DNA of 64,000 nt, taken from Micromonospora pisi (GTDB lineage: Bacteria > Actinomycetota > Actinomycetes > Mycobacteriales > Micromonosporaceae). The stretch covers positions 2,108,001-2,172,000 of the forward strand of contig NZ_RBKT01000001.1 of NCBI RefSeq assembly GCF_003633685.1, in the 5' to 3' direction. Positions 7,053 through 14,873 of the stretch are shown here, piece by piece (positions within the stretch are counted from its first letter, which is position 1; each line of letters opens with the position of its first letter). The notes below the pieces were generated by a model. The model was not told the origin of the DNA. It saw nothing but the letters and a program-made list of their open reading frames with translations, and ran no database searches. The translations under genes and the position numbers were made by a program.

Positions 7053-9227
7053 TCACCGGAGGTGGTGCTGGGGGGAGGCGAGCAGGGCCCGCGCGACGGC
7101 GGTGATCGCGCCGTTGAACGTGGCGTCGACCTTCGTCGCCGCGGTCACCCCGGCGATGCCGAGAATCAGGTTCTTCTCCTTGTCCGTCAGCTTCTGGTGC
7201 ACCAGCCGCTGGGCAAGGACGTCGAGGTACGCCCCGGCGGTGGCCGGCGGAGCCGCGACCAGCTTCTCCGGCGCTGTGTAGGAGAACACCTTCCGGTTTC
7301 CGTTGATCACGTCGTGGGCCTCGTTCCAGCCGGCGACCATGGTCCCGGCGGAGGTCCAGGCGACGTAGACGTCGGGGTAACCGTTCGGGGTGGAGAGACC
7401 GGCCGGGAACTGGCCCATGTCCTCCATCTTGTTCTTGAGCTGGCTGAGCCCGTCCGCGAACGGGGTGCGGCGCAGGTCGTCCCGCTTCTTGTAGTCGGGC
7501 GAGGGGTCCGGCTGCATCCCGAGCACCCGGTAGGTGGCGACCAGGTACTCCATCGGACGGCGCACCTTCTGCCCGACCGAGCCCCAGAACTCGGTGGAGC
7601 TGAACAGGGTCATCAGCGTGGGCTTGATCGCGCCCTTGTTCGCGCTGTACGTCTTGGCCAGCCGCTCGACCAGTGCCTTCGGCGGGGTGTCCGAGACGAA
7701 CCGGGTGGCCAGACTCTGCGCGACGTAGTTCGCGGTGGAGGGGTGCAGGGCGAGGTGCCTCAGGTACGCCTTGATCACCGCCTCGCCGTCCTCGGCGGAG
7801 CTGTTGGCGCTGGTGAAGCCGAGGATGCTCACCTTGCCGACGTAGTGCCGGTTGGCGCGGTAGACGTACTCGTCCTTGTCCACACCGAGGCCGGTCTGGA
7901 GCATCGCCGCCTGCCGGACGTCCATCTCGGTGTAGCCGCCGTCGACGCCGACCGAGTAGAGCTCCAGGTTCTCCCGGGCCAGGTTCTCGTTGATCGCGTC
8001 CTTGTGCGACTGGCTCTGGTTCAGGTACGTCAGCAGAGCCGGGTGGGTGTTCGCGGCCACCAGCATGTCGGCGTAGTTGCCGAGCGCGTGCTTGCGGATG
8101 ACGTCCCGGTCGAACGAGGCGCGCTGGATGTCACCGCCGTCGAAGTACGCCGCCACGTGCAGGAAGTCGTTCCAGAAGTCGACCATCACCTCGTAGAGCT
8201 GGCGGTCGGACCAGATCTGCCGGGCGATGGTCGCCCAGATGAACTCCTCGTCGGCGTTGTCGACGTTCTTGACCGTGTCGCGGCGCTCACGAAGCTGCTT
8301 GATGGACATGTTCAGCGTGGGCAGTTCGGAGAGCTTCAGCTCGGCCCGGGTGGGGGCGATCTTGTCCGGGTCGAGCTGCCGGCGCAACCACTCGTCGATG
8401 CCCAACGTCTTGATCTCGGTCAGCAGCTTGGGCGTCGCGCCGAAGGTGGCCCGGGTGGCGAGGTGCCGGATCGGGTCCTTGGCCAGGACGGTCTTGACCG
8501 TGACCTCGGTCTGCGCCGCCGCGATCCCGGGGCCGCCGAGGGTACGGCCGCCGGCCGGGCTGTTCTTCTTCAGCTCCTGCCCGGCCTTGGAGCCCATGTA
8601 GCTTTCGTTCTGCTCGGTGTAGGTGCGCACCGTGCTCGGCTGCTGGCCGCTCGGGCGGTCGGCGGTCCCGTCGGTGATCGCCGCGGCGGTGGCGTTGCCA
8701 CCGTCACCGCCGAACGGGGTGTGGCCGAGGATCTTGTCGGCCAGTCCGGTGCCCCGGGAGGCGACCGCGATCGCACCGGCACCGGCCACCACCGCGGCGG
8801 CCCCGGTCAGCGCGATCAGTGCCCGGCGACGACCGTTCGACCTACCCGGTCCCTCGTCGTCGTCCTCCAGTTCGGGCAGTTCGCCCGGTACGGCGTACGA
8901 GTGGCGGTCCTCCGGTTCCAGCCCTTCCGGGCCGACCCACTGCGGTCCGCGCCGCCCGCCCGCCCGGTGCTCCTCGGTCCACTGGTCGACCTGTTGGCCG
9001 GACTGCTGGTGCGCCCACTGGGCGGCCGGCTGGGAGTAGCCGGAGTATTGCGGGTGACCCGCCGACCGCGGGTAGCGCGCGTCCGGGTAGCCGTCGGACC
9101 CGGGCGCCGGGCGGCTGTACGACGGGCCACCGGGCGCGGCCCGGTATCCGTCGGCGCCGGGCTGGGGTCGACCGTCCCAGGGGCTGTCGTCACGCGATCG
9201 GCGTGGTGGCACATTCTGGTCAGCCAT
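7053..9227 (-). CDS. DUF1800 domain protein with membrane/Tat anchor
   Basis: A 724-aa protein from ATG 9227; a GTG at 9251 would add eight residues and cannot be excluded. Residues 1-130 are a Pro/Gly/Tyr-rich hydrophilic region. RRRALIALTGAAAVVAGAG (about 133-155) is either a membrane helix or a Tat-like signal. The DUF1800 domain occupies the C-terminal ~480 residues, with HLATRATFGATPKLL, WNDFLHVAAYFDGGDIQ, RKHALGNYADMLVAANTHPA, NENLARENLELYSVG and GYPDVYVAW. It is the first gene of the operon, and its promoter must lie in the 9252-9690 gap. DUF1800/DUF1501 partners are conserved but functionally uncharacterised. Confidence 0.9.
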   Translation of the reverse strand: MADQNVPPRRSRDDSPWDGRPQPGADGYRAAPGGPSYSRPAPGSDGYPDARYPRSAGHPQYSGYSQPAAQWAHQQSGQQVDQWTEEHRAGGRRGPQWVGPEGLEPEDRHSYAVPGELPELEDDDEGPGRSNGRRRALIALTGAAAVVAGAGAIAVASRGTGLADKILGHTPFGGDGGNATAAAITDGTADRPSGQQPSTVRTYTEQNESYMGSKAGQELKKNSPAGGRTLGGPGIAAAQTEVTVKTVLAKDPIRHLATRATFGATPKLLTEIKTLGIDEWLRRQLDPDKIAPTRAELKLSELPTLNMSIKQLRERRDTVKNVDNADEEFIWATIARQIWSDRQLYEVMVDFWNDFLHVAAYFDGGDIQRASFDRDVIRKHALGNYADMLVAANTHPALLTYLNQSQSHKDAINENLARENLELYSVGVDGGYTEMDVRQAAMLQTGLGVDKDEYVYRANRHYVGKVSILGFTSANSSAEDGEAVIKAYLRHLALHPSTANYVAQSLATRFVSDTPPKALVERLAKTYSANKGAIKPTLMTLFSSTEFWGSVGQKVRRPMEYLVATYRVLGMQPDPSPDYKKRDDLRRTPFADGLSQLKNKMEDMGQFPAGLSTPNGYPDVYVAWTSAGTMVAGWNEAHDVINGNRKVFSYTAPEKLVAAPPATAGAYLDVLAQRLVHQKLTDKEKNLILGIAGVTAATKVDATFNGAITAVARALLASPQHHLR

Positions 9228-9690
9228 GTACCAATCCGTCTGCTGAGGCACGCCGGGTTCAGCTCCGCGACAATCAGCGGGGCGCGTTCTCCAGCGGCGG
9301 TTCTTGGGGGGTTGCTACGGCAAAGTAGCCAAGGGGCCGACCCGCTTCAAGATGGCCGAAATTGCACTCCAACGCCGACTTAAGGCTCGGCTCAGGGGAG
9401 TCGTCGGTACGCGGTATCACCCGGATCGGGCCGGGGTGGGCGCGAGCAGCGCCGATGCTGTCGGGCCGGTGCCCGCGACACCGTCCGTAACCTGCGTGAA
9501 TGAGAGAAAGGGAATCGGCAGCAAAGGCAAACTTAAGGATGGATTAAGTGAAACCTGTGTCGTACCCGTTGGCATGCGGAGTCGCTTTACCGGGCGCCGT
9601 CACGGTCGGTAGCAGGGGCAGGAGTGAGAGCGGCCCCGGATCGGGTATCCCCGCGTCGGACAGTTGACGCGTGAGGGGAAGGCTGCCGCC
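9228..9690. promoter_or_regulatory. Divergent intergenic region
   Basis: About 440 bp lie between the DUF1800 operon (minus) and the DUF3040 gene (plus). Near the plus-strand gene, an inverted repeat ACTTAA/TTAAGT with a 7-nt spacer sits at 9531-9549 in a locally AT-richer stretch. This suits a promoter or operator. No gene and no RNA structure was recognised. Confidence 0.35.
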
Positions 9691-9948
9691 ATGCTCAGCA
9701 AAGAGGATCAGCGTCGGTTCGACGAGATCACCCGACAGCTGAGAATCAGCGACCCGGACTTCGTCGCCCGACTCAGTGATCGTGTGCAAGCCCGCCGGGG
9801 CAGACTCCTGCTCCTGTTGACCGTCATACTCTGGAGCGCCGTACCGGCCGTGGTCGTGATCGGCGGTTGGGTGGCTGCCGTGATGGCGCCGGTCGTACTC
9901 GCCGCCGCCAGCGTGCTGGCCTGGCGGGTGCGCCGACTGCACCATTGA
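9691..9948 (+). CDS. DUF3040 domain membrane protein
   Basis: An 85-aa protein. The ATG at 9691 follows GAGGGGAAGG; an upstream GTG/ATG in frame lacks a better site. The N-terminus (MLSKEDQRRFDEITRQL) is characteristic of actinobacterial DUF3040 proteins. Two hydrophobic segments follow (RLLLLLTVILWSAVPAVVVI and a second at about residues 58-75), ending in basic residues. These are small inner-membrane proteins of unknown role. It is monocistronic, converging on the SWIM protein gene. Confidence 0.85.
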   Translation: MLSKEDQRRFDEITRQLRISDPDFVARLSDRVQARRGRLLLLLTVILWSAVPAVVVIGGWVAAVMAPVVLAAASVLAWRVRRLHH

Positions 9949-9954
9949 CCGGCC

Positions 9955-10022
9955 GGCGTCACCGATCCGCCCGGCGTCACTGTTTTCGGGCTGGCGTCAC
10001 CGATCCGGCTGGCGTCACTGTT
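9955..10022. repeat. Short tandem repeat between convergent genes
   Basis: The octamer GGCGTCAC occurs four times, at 9955, 9973, 9993 and 10011, with 18-, 20- and 18-bp periods. It alternates between GGCGTCACCGATCCG and GGCGTCACTGTT forms, giving a ~38-bp unit present twice. It fills the gap after the DUF3040 gene and includes the stop codon of the SWIM protein. No hairpin potential stands out. Confidence 0.7.
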
Positions 10023-10935
10023 CCGGCTGGCCGAAACGGGCGTACGCCCGGTGTAGGCGTTCGACCAGCCCGGGACCGCCGATCGCCGCCGCCGGGGCGC
10101 CGAGCTGCCGCAACAGCAGGTCCGGCTCGGTGGCCAGAATCGGCGCCGGGTCCGGCAACGGCACCGGCGGCAGCCAGAAGCGGTCGATCGCCGTAGCCAG
10201 GGCCGCATCGGGCAGATCGGCCAGGGCCAGCTCGGCGCCGACGGACGGTGCCGCGACGGCCCGGCCGGCGGTGCCGGGCAACGGCTCGGCCGAGGCCGGC
10301 TCCTCCAGCCCGGACGGCGTGCCCTCGGCGCGCAGCGTACGGAGCCGGTCGAGCAACTCCTCCCGGGTCCGGCCCCGCCAGTGCAACAGCTGGAACGGGT
10401 CGGCGTCGAACGCCTCGGCGAGCAGGTAGAACGACGCGGCGAGATGCTTGCACGGCACCGCGAAGTCGGGGCAGTCGCACCGCATCGTCAGGTCGCCGAC
10501 CGTCGCCGGGAAGAGCGGGGCGTCCGCCTCGGCGAACACCTCCTCCAGTTCCGGTGGCAGGTCGCCGGCGAGCAGTTGTGCGCTGAACAGCGCCTGCCCG
10601 GCGAGCACCGTCTCGATCCGGACCCAGACCGGTTCGGCGTACGGGCGCAGCCGGACCGTCACCCGGTACGGCTTCGGGCGGGAGCCCTGCACCACGGCCG
10701 TCACCACGCCCGGGGTGACCTCCAGGGAGAGCACCTGACCGGCGCGGGCGTACGCCCGGCCCCGGGTCAGCCGGGTGCCGAGCGCGAACGACTCCAGTAC
10801 GTCGACGAACCGCCGGGACCACCAGGACGAGCCGATCGCCCCCCGGGCGGTACGTGCCCGCAGCCCACCGTCGACCTTGCGTGGCCGGCCGAAGTCGGCG
10901 AACCGCCCCGAACCCGCCCCCGTCGACTCGCTCAC
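10015..10935 (-). CDS. SWIM zinc-finger domain protein
   Basis: A 306-aa protein. The GTG at 10935 overlaps the SNF2 helicase stop by 4 nt. The SWIM motif is complete: C153-x-C155-x6-C162-x-H164 (CDCPDFAVPCKH). Flanking regions are typical of the actinobacterial partner of SNF2 helicases, with an N-terminal WWSRRFVDVLESF and an SRPKPYRVTVRL strand. SWIM domains bind DNA or protein. The conserved gene pair with an SNF2 enzyme suggests a shared role in DNA transactions or repair, but no defined pathway is known. The C-terminal ~90 residues are low-complexity and Ala/Pro-rich. Confidence 0.92.
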   Translation of the reverse strand: MSESTGAGSGRFADFGRPRKVDGGLRARTARGAIGSSWWSRRFVDVLESFALGTRLTRGRAYARAGQVLSLEVTPGVVTAVVQGSRPKPYRVTVRLRPYAEPVWVRIETVLAGQALFSAQLLAGDLPPELEEVFAEADAPLFPATVGDLTMRCDCPDFAVPCKHLAASFYLLAEAFDADPFQLLHWRGRTREELLDRLRTLRAEGTPSGLEEPASAEPLPGTAGRAVAAPSVGAELALADLPDAALATAIDRFWLPPVPLPDPAPILATEPDLLLRQLGAPAAAIGGPGLVERLHRAYARFGQPEQ

Positions 10936-13900
10936 TCGACCACCGCCCCGGCCTCCAGCGCGAACAGTCCGCGCAGCTCCGACGTGGACAGTTCGGTCAC
11001 CCACTGCTCACCGGTGCCGACGATCTTCGTGGCGAGCCCGCGCTTCTCCGCGATCATCGCGGAGATCTTCTCCTCGACCGTGCCGGCGCAGACGAACTTG
11101 CGTACCTGCACCGCCCGGCGCTGACCGATCCGGAAGGCCCGGTCGGTGGCCTGGTCCTCGACCGCCGGGTTCCACCAGCGGTCCACGTGCACGACGTGGT
11201 TGGCGGCGGTGAGGGTCAACCCGGTGCCGCCGGCCTTGATCGAGAGTACGAAGAGCGGTGGTCCGGCGTCGGACTGGAACCGGGCCACCAGGTTGTCCCG
11301 TGCCGCCTTGCCGACCCCACCGTGCAGGTAGAGCACCTCGCGCCCGAGCCGGGCCGACAGGTGCGCCCGGAGCATGTTGCCGAACTCGGCGTACTGGGTG
11401 AAGAGCAGCGCCTTCTCCCCCGCCGCGAGCACCTCGTCGACGATCTCCTCCAGCCGGGCCAGTTTGCCCGAGCGGCCGGTCAGGTTCGACCCGTCGCGCA
11501 GCAGTTGCGCCGGGTGGTTGCAGACCTGCTTGAGTTTGGTCATCGTGGCGAGCACCAGACCGCGTCGCTCGATCCCGCTGCTGGACTCGATCCGGGCCAT
11601 CATGTCGTCGACCACCGCCTGATAGAGCGAGCCCTGTTCGGCGGTGAGGTTGCAGAGCACCTCCATCTCCAGCTTCTCCGGCAGATCGGAGATGATCGAC
11701 TTGTCGGTCTTGGTACGCCGCAGCACGAACGGGCCGGTGATCCGCCGCAACCGCTGCGCCGCGTCGTCGTCGCCGTGCCGCTCGATCGGCACCGCGTACC
11801 GCTTCTTGAACGCGGTGGCGGTGCCGAGCAGGCCCGGGTTCGCGAACTCCATGATCGACCAGAGGTCGGCGAGACGGTTCTCCACCGGCGTACCGGTGAC
11901 CGCGATCCGGTGCCGGGCGGGCAACGCGCGGACCGCGGCGGCCTGCCGCGTCGCGGCGTTCTTGATCGCCTGTGCCTCGTCCACCACCAACCGGTGCCAG
12001 TCGACCTCGGCCAGCTCCACCGCGTCCCGGGCCGCCACCGAATAGGTGGTCAGCACCAGGTCCGCGTCCCGCACCGCCTCGGTGAACGTGCCGCCCCGCG
12101 CCCGCTCGGCCCCGTGGTGCACGTGTACGCGCAACCCCGGCGCGAACTTCGCCGCCTCCCGCTGCCAGTTGCCGACCAACGACATCGGACAGACCAGCAG
12201 GGTCGGCCCGCACCCCGGCTCGTCACCGGCGAGCAGGGCCAGCAACTGCACCGTCTTGCCCAGCCCCATGTCGTCGGCGAGCACCCCGCCGAGCCCCAGC
12301 GACTGAAGGAACGCCAACCAGGCCAGACCCCGTTTCTGGTACGGCCGCAGCGTGCCCCGGAACCCGTCCGGCTCGTCGCGCGGGGTGAGGTGCCGCTCGG
12401 CCTGACCGGCGAGCAGGTCACCGAGCGGGCCGTCCGCGGTGACCGTCAGCACCGGCAACGCGTCCGGCTCGTCCGGCGTGGCCAGCCCCATCCGCAGCAG
12501 GTCACCGACGGTCAGTTCACCACCGTCGCGGAGCAGCTTCAGACCGGCGGCCAGCCGTCGGGCGTCCAACTCGACCCACTGCCCGCGCAGCCGTACCAGC
12601 GGGCTCTTCAGCTTGGCCAGGTCCCGCAGTTCCCGGCCGGACAGGGGCTGGTCACCGAGGGCCAGCTCCCACTTGTAGTCGACCAGCGCGTCGAGGCCGA
12701 GCGAGCTGCGAACCGCGACCGTGCCCGGCGCGGTACGGCTCTTCGCCTGCAACCGGGCCCCGAGCCGGGCACTCGGCCGTGACCACCAGGACGGGAGCAG
12801 CACCCCGAAGCCGGCCGCGTGCAGCACCGGCGCCCCGTCACGGAGAAACCGGTGCGCCCCCTCGGTGTCCAGCGCCAGCCCGTCCGGCATCGCCGTACGC
12901 AGCGCCCCGGTCAGCTCCGGCCAGAGCCGGCTGGCCCGACCGAGCTCCGCCAGGAGCGTCTCCTGCGGGGCGTCGAGGTGCCGGGCCAGTGCCCGCAGCC
13001 CGCCCCGGGTCTGCCAGATCCGGTCCGCGCCGACGATCAGGCTCGGCTCCTCGGCGGACTGGAGCGCGAACTCGACCCGCCACCCGTCCCCGTCGTCCAC
13101 CTCGATCCCGACCCCGTCGCCCCGCCCGTCGGCGCCGCCACTGACGCCGTCCTCGCCCTCCCCGACCAGGTCGGCGTCGGGTGCCGGCGGCTCGACCAGC
13201 CGGAAGCAGGCCCGTACCGGGCTGCCCGCCGCGTCCCGCTGCCAGACACCGATCTCCCCGACCAGGGTGCCCAACGCCGCCGGGGTGATCGGGAACCGAC
13301 GCTCCCGCCCGGTCAGCGCCCGCAGCCAGGCCCGTACGCCCGGCGAGACGCCGGTGGCCCGGGAGTCGATCAGGCGTACGCCCTCCAGGGCGGTCCGGGC
13401 GGCGGCGTCGGTGAGCGTTTCCAGAGCGTCGGCGACCAGCGCGGCGGCGGAGGTTTCCGGCTCGGCGGCCCGTACGGCCGGCGGCAGCGCCATCGCCAGG
13501 GCGCGTGCACGGGCCGCGTCGGCACCGGTGAGCAGCGGACGCCAGACCGCGACCGCCGTACCGTCGGAGCCGTCCGGACCGGCCAGCACCCCGGGCAGCG
13601 TACGGCCCCGGCTCACCAGGTCGGTGGCGAAGCCGGCGAGTTCCTCGACCAGTCGCAGTGTCCCGCCCCGGACCACGGTCGAGGAGGCGGCGAGCGCGAG
13701 CAGGACCGGCAGGGCGTGGTCGGCGTCGTACTCCAGGGTCGGCACCCGCCAGGCGGCCAGGGTGAGCCGACCGGTGGCCGGTCCGGCCTGGTCGGCCCCA
13801 CGGACCAGCTCCGGTGAGTCGGCCGGGGCGCCGGCCCGGGTCGGCAGCGTGAGCAGTGCGGTGCTGGTCGCGGCCTTCGCGGCGACCTCGCCGAGCGTGT

Positions 13901-14042
13901 CGGCGAGCGCGGCGTAGCCGGCGGCGAACGGGTGCCCGCGCTCGCGCCCCACCCGCCGCGCCGGTGCCATGCCCAGCGCCGCGTCCTCCGCCCAGAGTGC
14001 CAGCCGGCCTCCCACCAGCCACACCCCGTGCACCACCCGCAA
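10932..14042 (-). CDS. SNF2-family DEAD/DEAH-box helicase
   Basis: A 1036-aa protein. The N-terminal ~480 residues correspond to the SNF2-associated bacterial region. The ATPase core follows with Walker A in ADDMGLGKTVQLLALL (about residue 590), a DEAQ box in LVVDEAQAIKNAATRQ (about 685) and TGTPVENRLADLWSIMEF. The helicase C-terminal lobe has LLFTQYAEFGNML, the LSIKAGGTGLTLTAANHVVHVDRWWNPAVEDQATDRAFRIGQ block and the terminal EEKISAMIAEK. It acts as a double-stranded DNA translocase. The likely start is TTG 14042, giving the usual M-x-VVHG N-terminus. A palindromic repeat abuts this start and appears to supply the AAGGGG ribosome-binding site. Confidence 0.93.
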   Translation of the reverse strand: MRVVHGVWLVGGRLALWAEDAALGMAPARRVGRERGHPFAAGYAALADTLGEVAAKAATSTALLTLPTRAGAPADSPELVRGADQAGPATGRLTLAAWRVPTLEYDADHALPVLLALAASSTVVRGGTLRLVEELAGFATDLVSRGRTLPGVLAGPDGSDGTAVAVWRPLLTGADAARARALAMALPPAVRAAEPETSAAALVADALETLTDAAARTALEGVRLIDSRATGVSPGVRAWLRALTGRERRFPITPAALGTLVGEIGVWQRDAAGSPVRACFRLVEPPAPDADLVGEGEDGVSGGADGRGDGVGIEVDDGDGWRVEFALQSAEEPSLIVGADRIWQTRGGLRALARHLDAPQETLLAELGRASRLWPELTGALRTAMPDGLALDTEGAHRFLRDGAPVLHAAGFGVLLPSWWSRPSARLGARLQAKSRTAPGTVAVRSSLGLDALVDYKWELALGDQPLSGRELRDLAKLKSPLVRLRGQWVELDARRLAAGLKLLRDGGELTVGDLLRMGLATPDEPDALPVLTVTADGPLGDLLAGQAERHLTPRDEPDGFRGTLRPYQKRGLAWLAFLQSLGLGGVLADDMGLGKTVQLLALLAGDEPGCGPTLLVCPMSLVGNWQREAAKFAPGLRVHVHHGAERARGGTFTEAVRDADLVLTTYSVAARDAVELAEVDWHRLVVDEAQAIKNAATRQAAAVRALPARHRIAVTGTPVENRLADLWSIMEFANPGLLGTATAFKKRYAVPIERHGDDDAAQRLRRITGPFVLRRTKTDKSIISDLPEKLEMEVLCNLTAEQGSLYQAVVDDMMARIESSSGIERRGLVLATMTKLKQVCNHPAQLLRDGSNLTGRSGKLARLEEIVDEVLAAGEKALLFTQYAEFGNMLRAHLSARLGREVLYLHGGVGKAARDNLVARFQSDAGPPLFVLSIKAGGTGLTLTAANHVVHVDRWWNPAVEDQATDRAFRIGQRRAVQVRKFVCAGTVEEKISAMIAEKRGLATKIVGTGEQWVTELSTSELRGLFALEAGAVVE

Positions 14043-14092
14043 GGAAGGGCCCCTTCTTATCGTTTTCGGTAGAGGAAGGGTCCCTTCCTAAC
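14040..14092. repeat. Double palindromic AGGAAGGG element at the helicase start
   Basis: Two near-identical palindromes, AAGGAAGGGCCCCTTCTT (14041-14058) and AGGAAGGGTCCCTTCCT (14073-14089), flank a ~14-bp AT-richer spacer. From memory, comparable double palindromes are dispersed in Micromonospora-type genomes, but this was not checked. The element reaches into the TTG start codon of the SNF2 gene. Confidence 0.65.
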
Positions 14093-14194
14093 ACCTCAGG
14101 CTAGTCAGCCGGTGGAGCCACCCGGCGGACGCGCGGTCCGGTGTTACCAGCCTCTCGCCCCGGCCAGCCGCTCCGCCCGACTAGCCTCGGCAGG

Positions 14195-14797
14195 ATGACC
14201 GAGTCGACGACGAAACGGAACGCCGTGGTGATCCCCGGCGGGCAGTTCGGGCCGTACGTGCCGCTGCTGATGTACGCCGCCGACGCGGCGGAGGTCCGGG
14301 GAGCCGCGATCCGCGCGATCTCCTGGCCGGGGCCGGAGCAGCCGATGGAGGTGCCGCCGGACGACCGGCAGGGTTGGGTGACCGCCCGGGTCGCTCCGGT
14401 GCTGGACGGGCTGGAGACACGAACGGCGCCGCCGGACGAGCTGACCGCTCCCCCGCCGGATGGCCTTCCGCTGCTCATCGGCAAGTCGTTCGGGACGTAC
14501 GCGACCGCCCTCGCCGCCGACCGGGGACTGCCGGCGGTCTGGCTCACCCCGCTGCTGGTCCACGAGCCGGTGGTGGCGGCGCTGCGGCGGGCGACCGCCC
14601 CGGCGCTGCTGATCGGGGGCACCGCCGACCCGACGTGGGACAGCCGGCTCGCCCGCCAGCTCTCGCCGTACGTGCTGGAGGTGACCGACGCCGACCACGG
14701 CATGTACCTGCCCGGTCCACTCGCCGGCTCGGCGGCGGTGCTCGGCCGGGTCGCCACCGCGGTCGAGGAGTTCCTGGACAACACACTCTGGCGCTGA
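14195..14797 (+). CDS. Alpha/beta hydrolase family protein
   Basis: A 200-aa protein. The start ATG 14195 matches the compact beginning (MTESTTKRNAVVIPGGQFGPYVP) and avoids an upstream in-frame ATG with no ribosome site. The nucleophile elbow is GKSFGT (Ser near residue 104) in LLIGKSFGTYATALAADRG. An Asp in GGTADPTWDS and a His in DADHGMYLPG complete a plausible catalytic triad. The protein resembles small dienelactone-hydrolase-like esterases. Substrate unknown. It is monocistronic and converges on the subtilase gene across a strong hairpin. Confidence 0.75.
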   Translation: MTESTTKRNAVVIPGGQFGPYVPLLMYAADAAEVRGAAIRAISWPGPEQPMEVPPDDRQGWVTARVAPVLDGLETRTAPPDELTAPPPDGLPLLIGKSFGTYATALAADRGLPAVWLTPLLVHEPVVAALRRATAPALLIGGTADPTWDSRLARQLSPYVLEVTDADHGMYLPGPLAGSAAVLGRVATAVEEFLDNTLWR

Positions 14798-14817
14798 ACG
14801 CCCGCCGCCCGATACGG

Positions 14818-14856
14818 CCGGACCGCCCCACCCCCGGCGGGGGCGGGACGGTCCGG
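14818..14856. terminator. Bidirectional hairpin terminator
   Basis: Outer arms CCGGACCG and CGGTCCGG enclose a second GC stem (CCCCC/GGGGG with a GGC-type loop). The structure sits between the convergent hydrolase and subtilase genes. There is no T tract, as is usual for high-GC actinobacterial terminators. Confidence 0.7.
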
Positions 14857-14873
14857 GACTCTCCGTTATCCGG

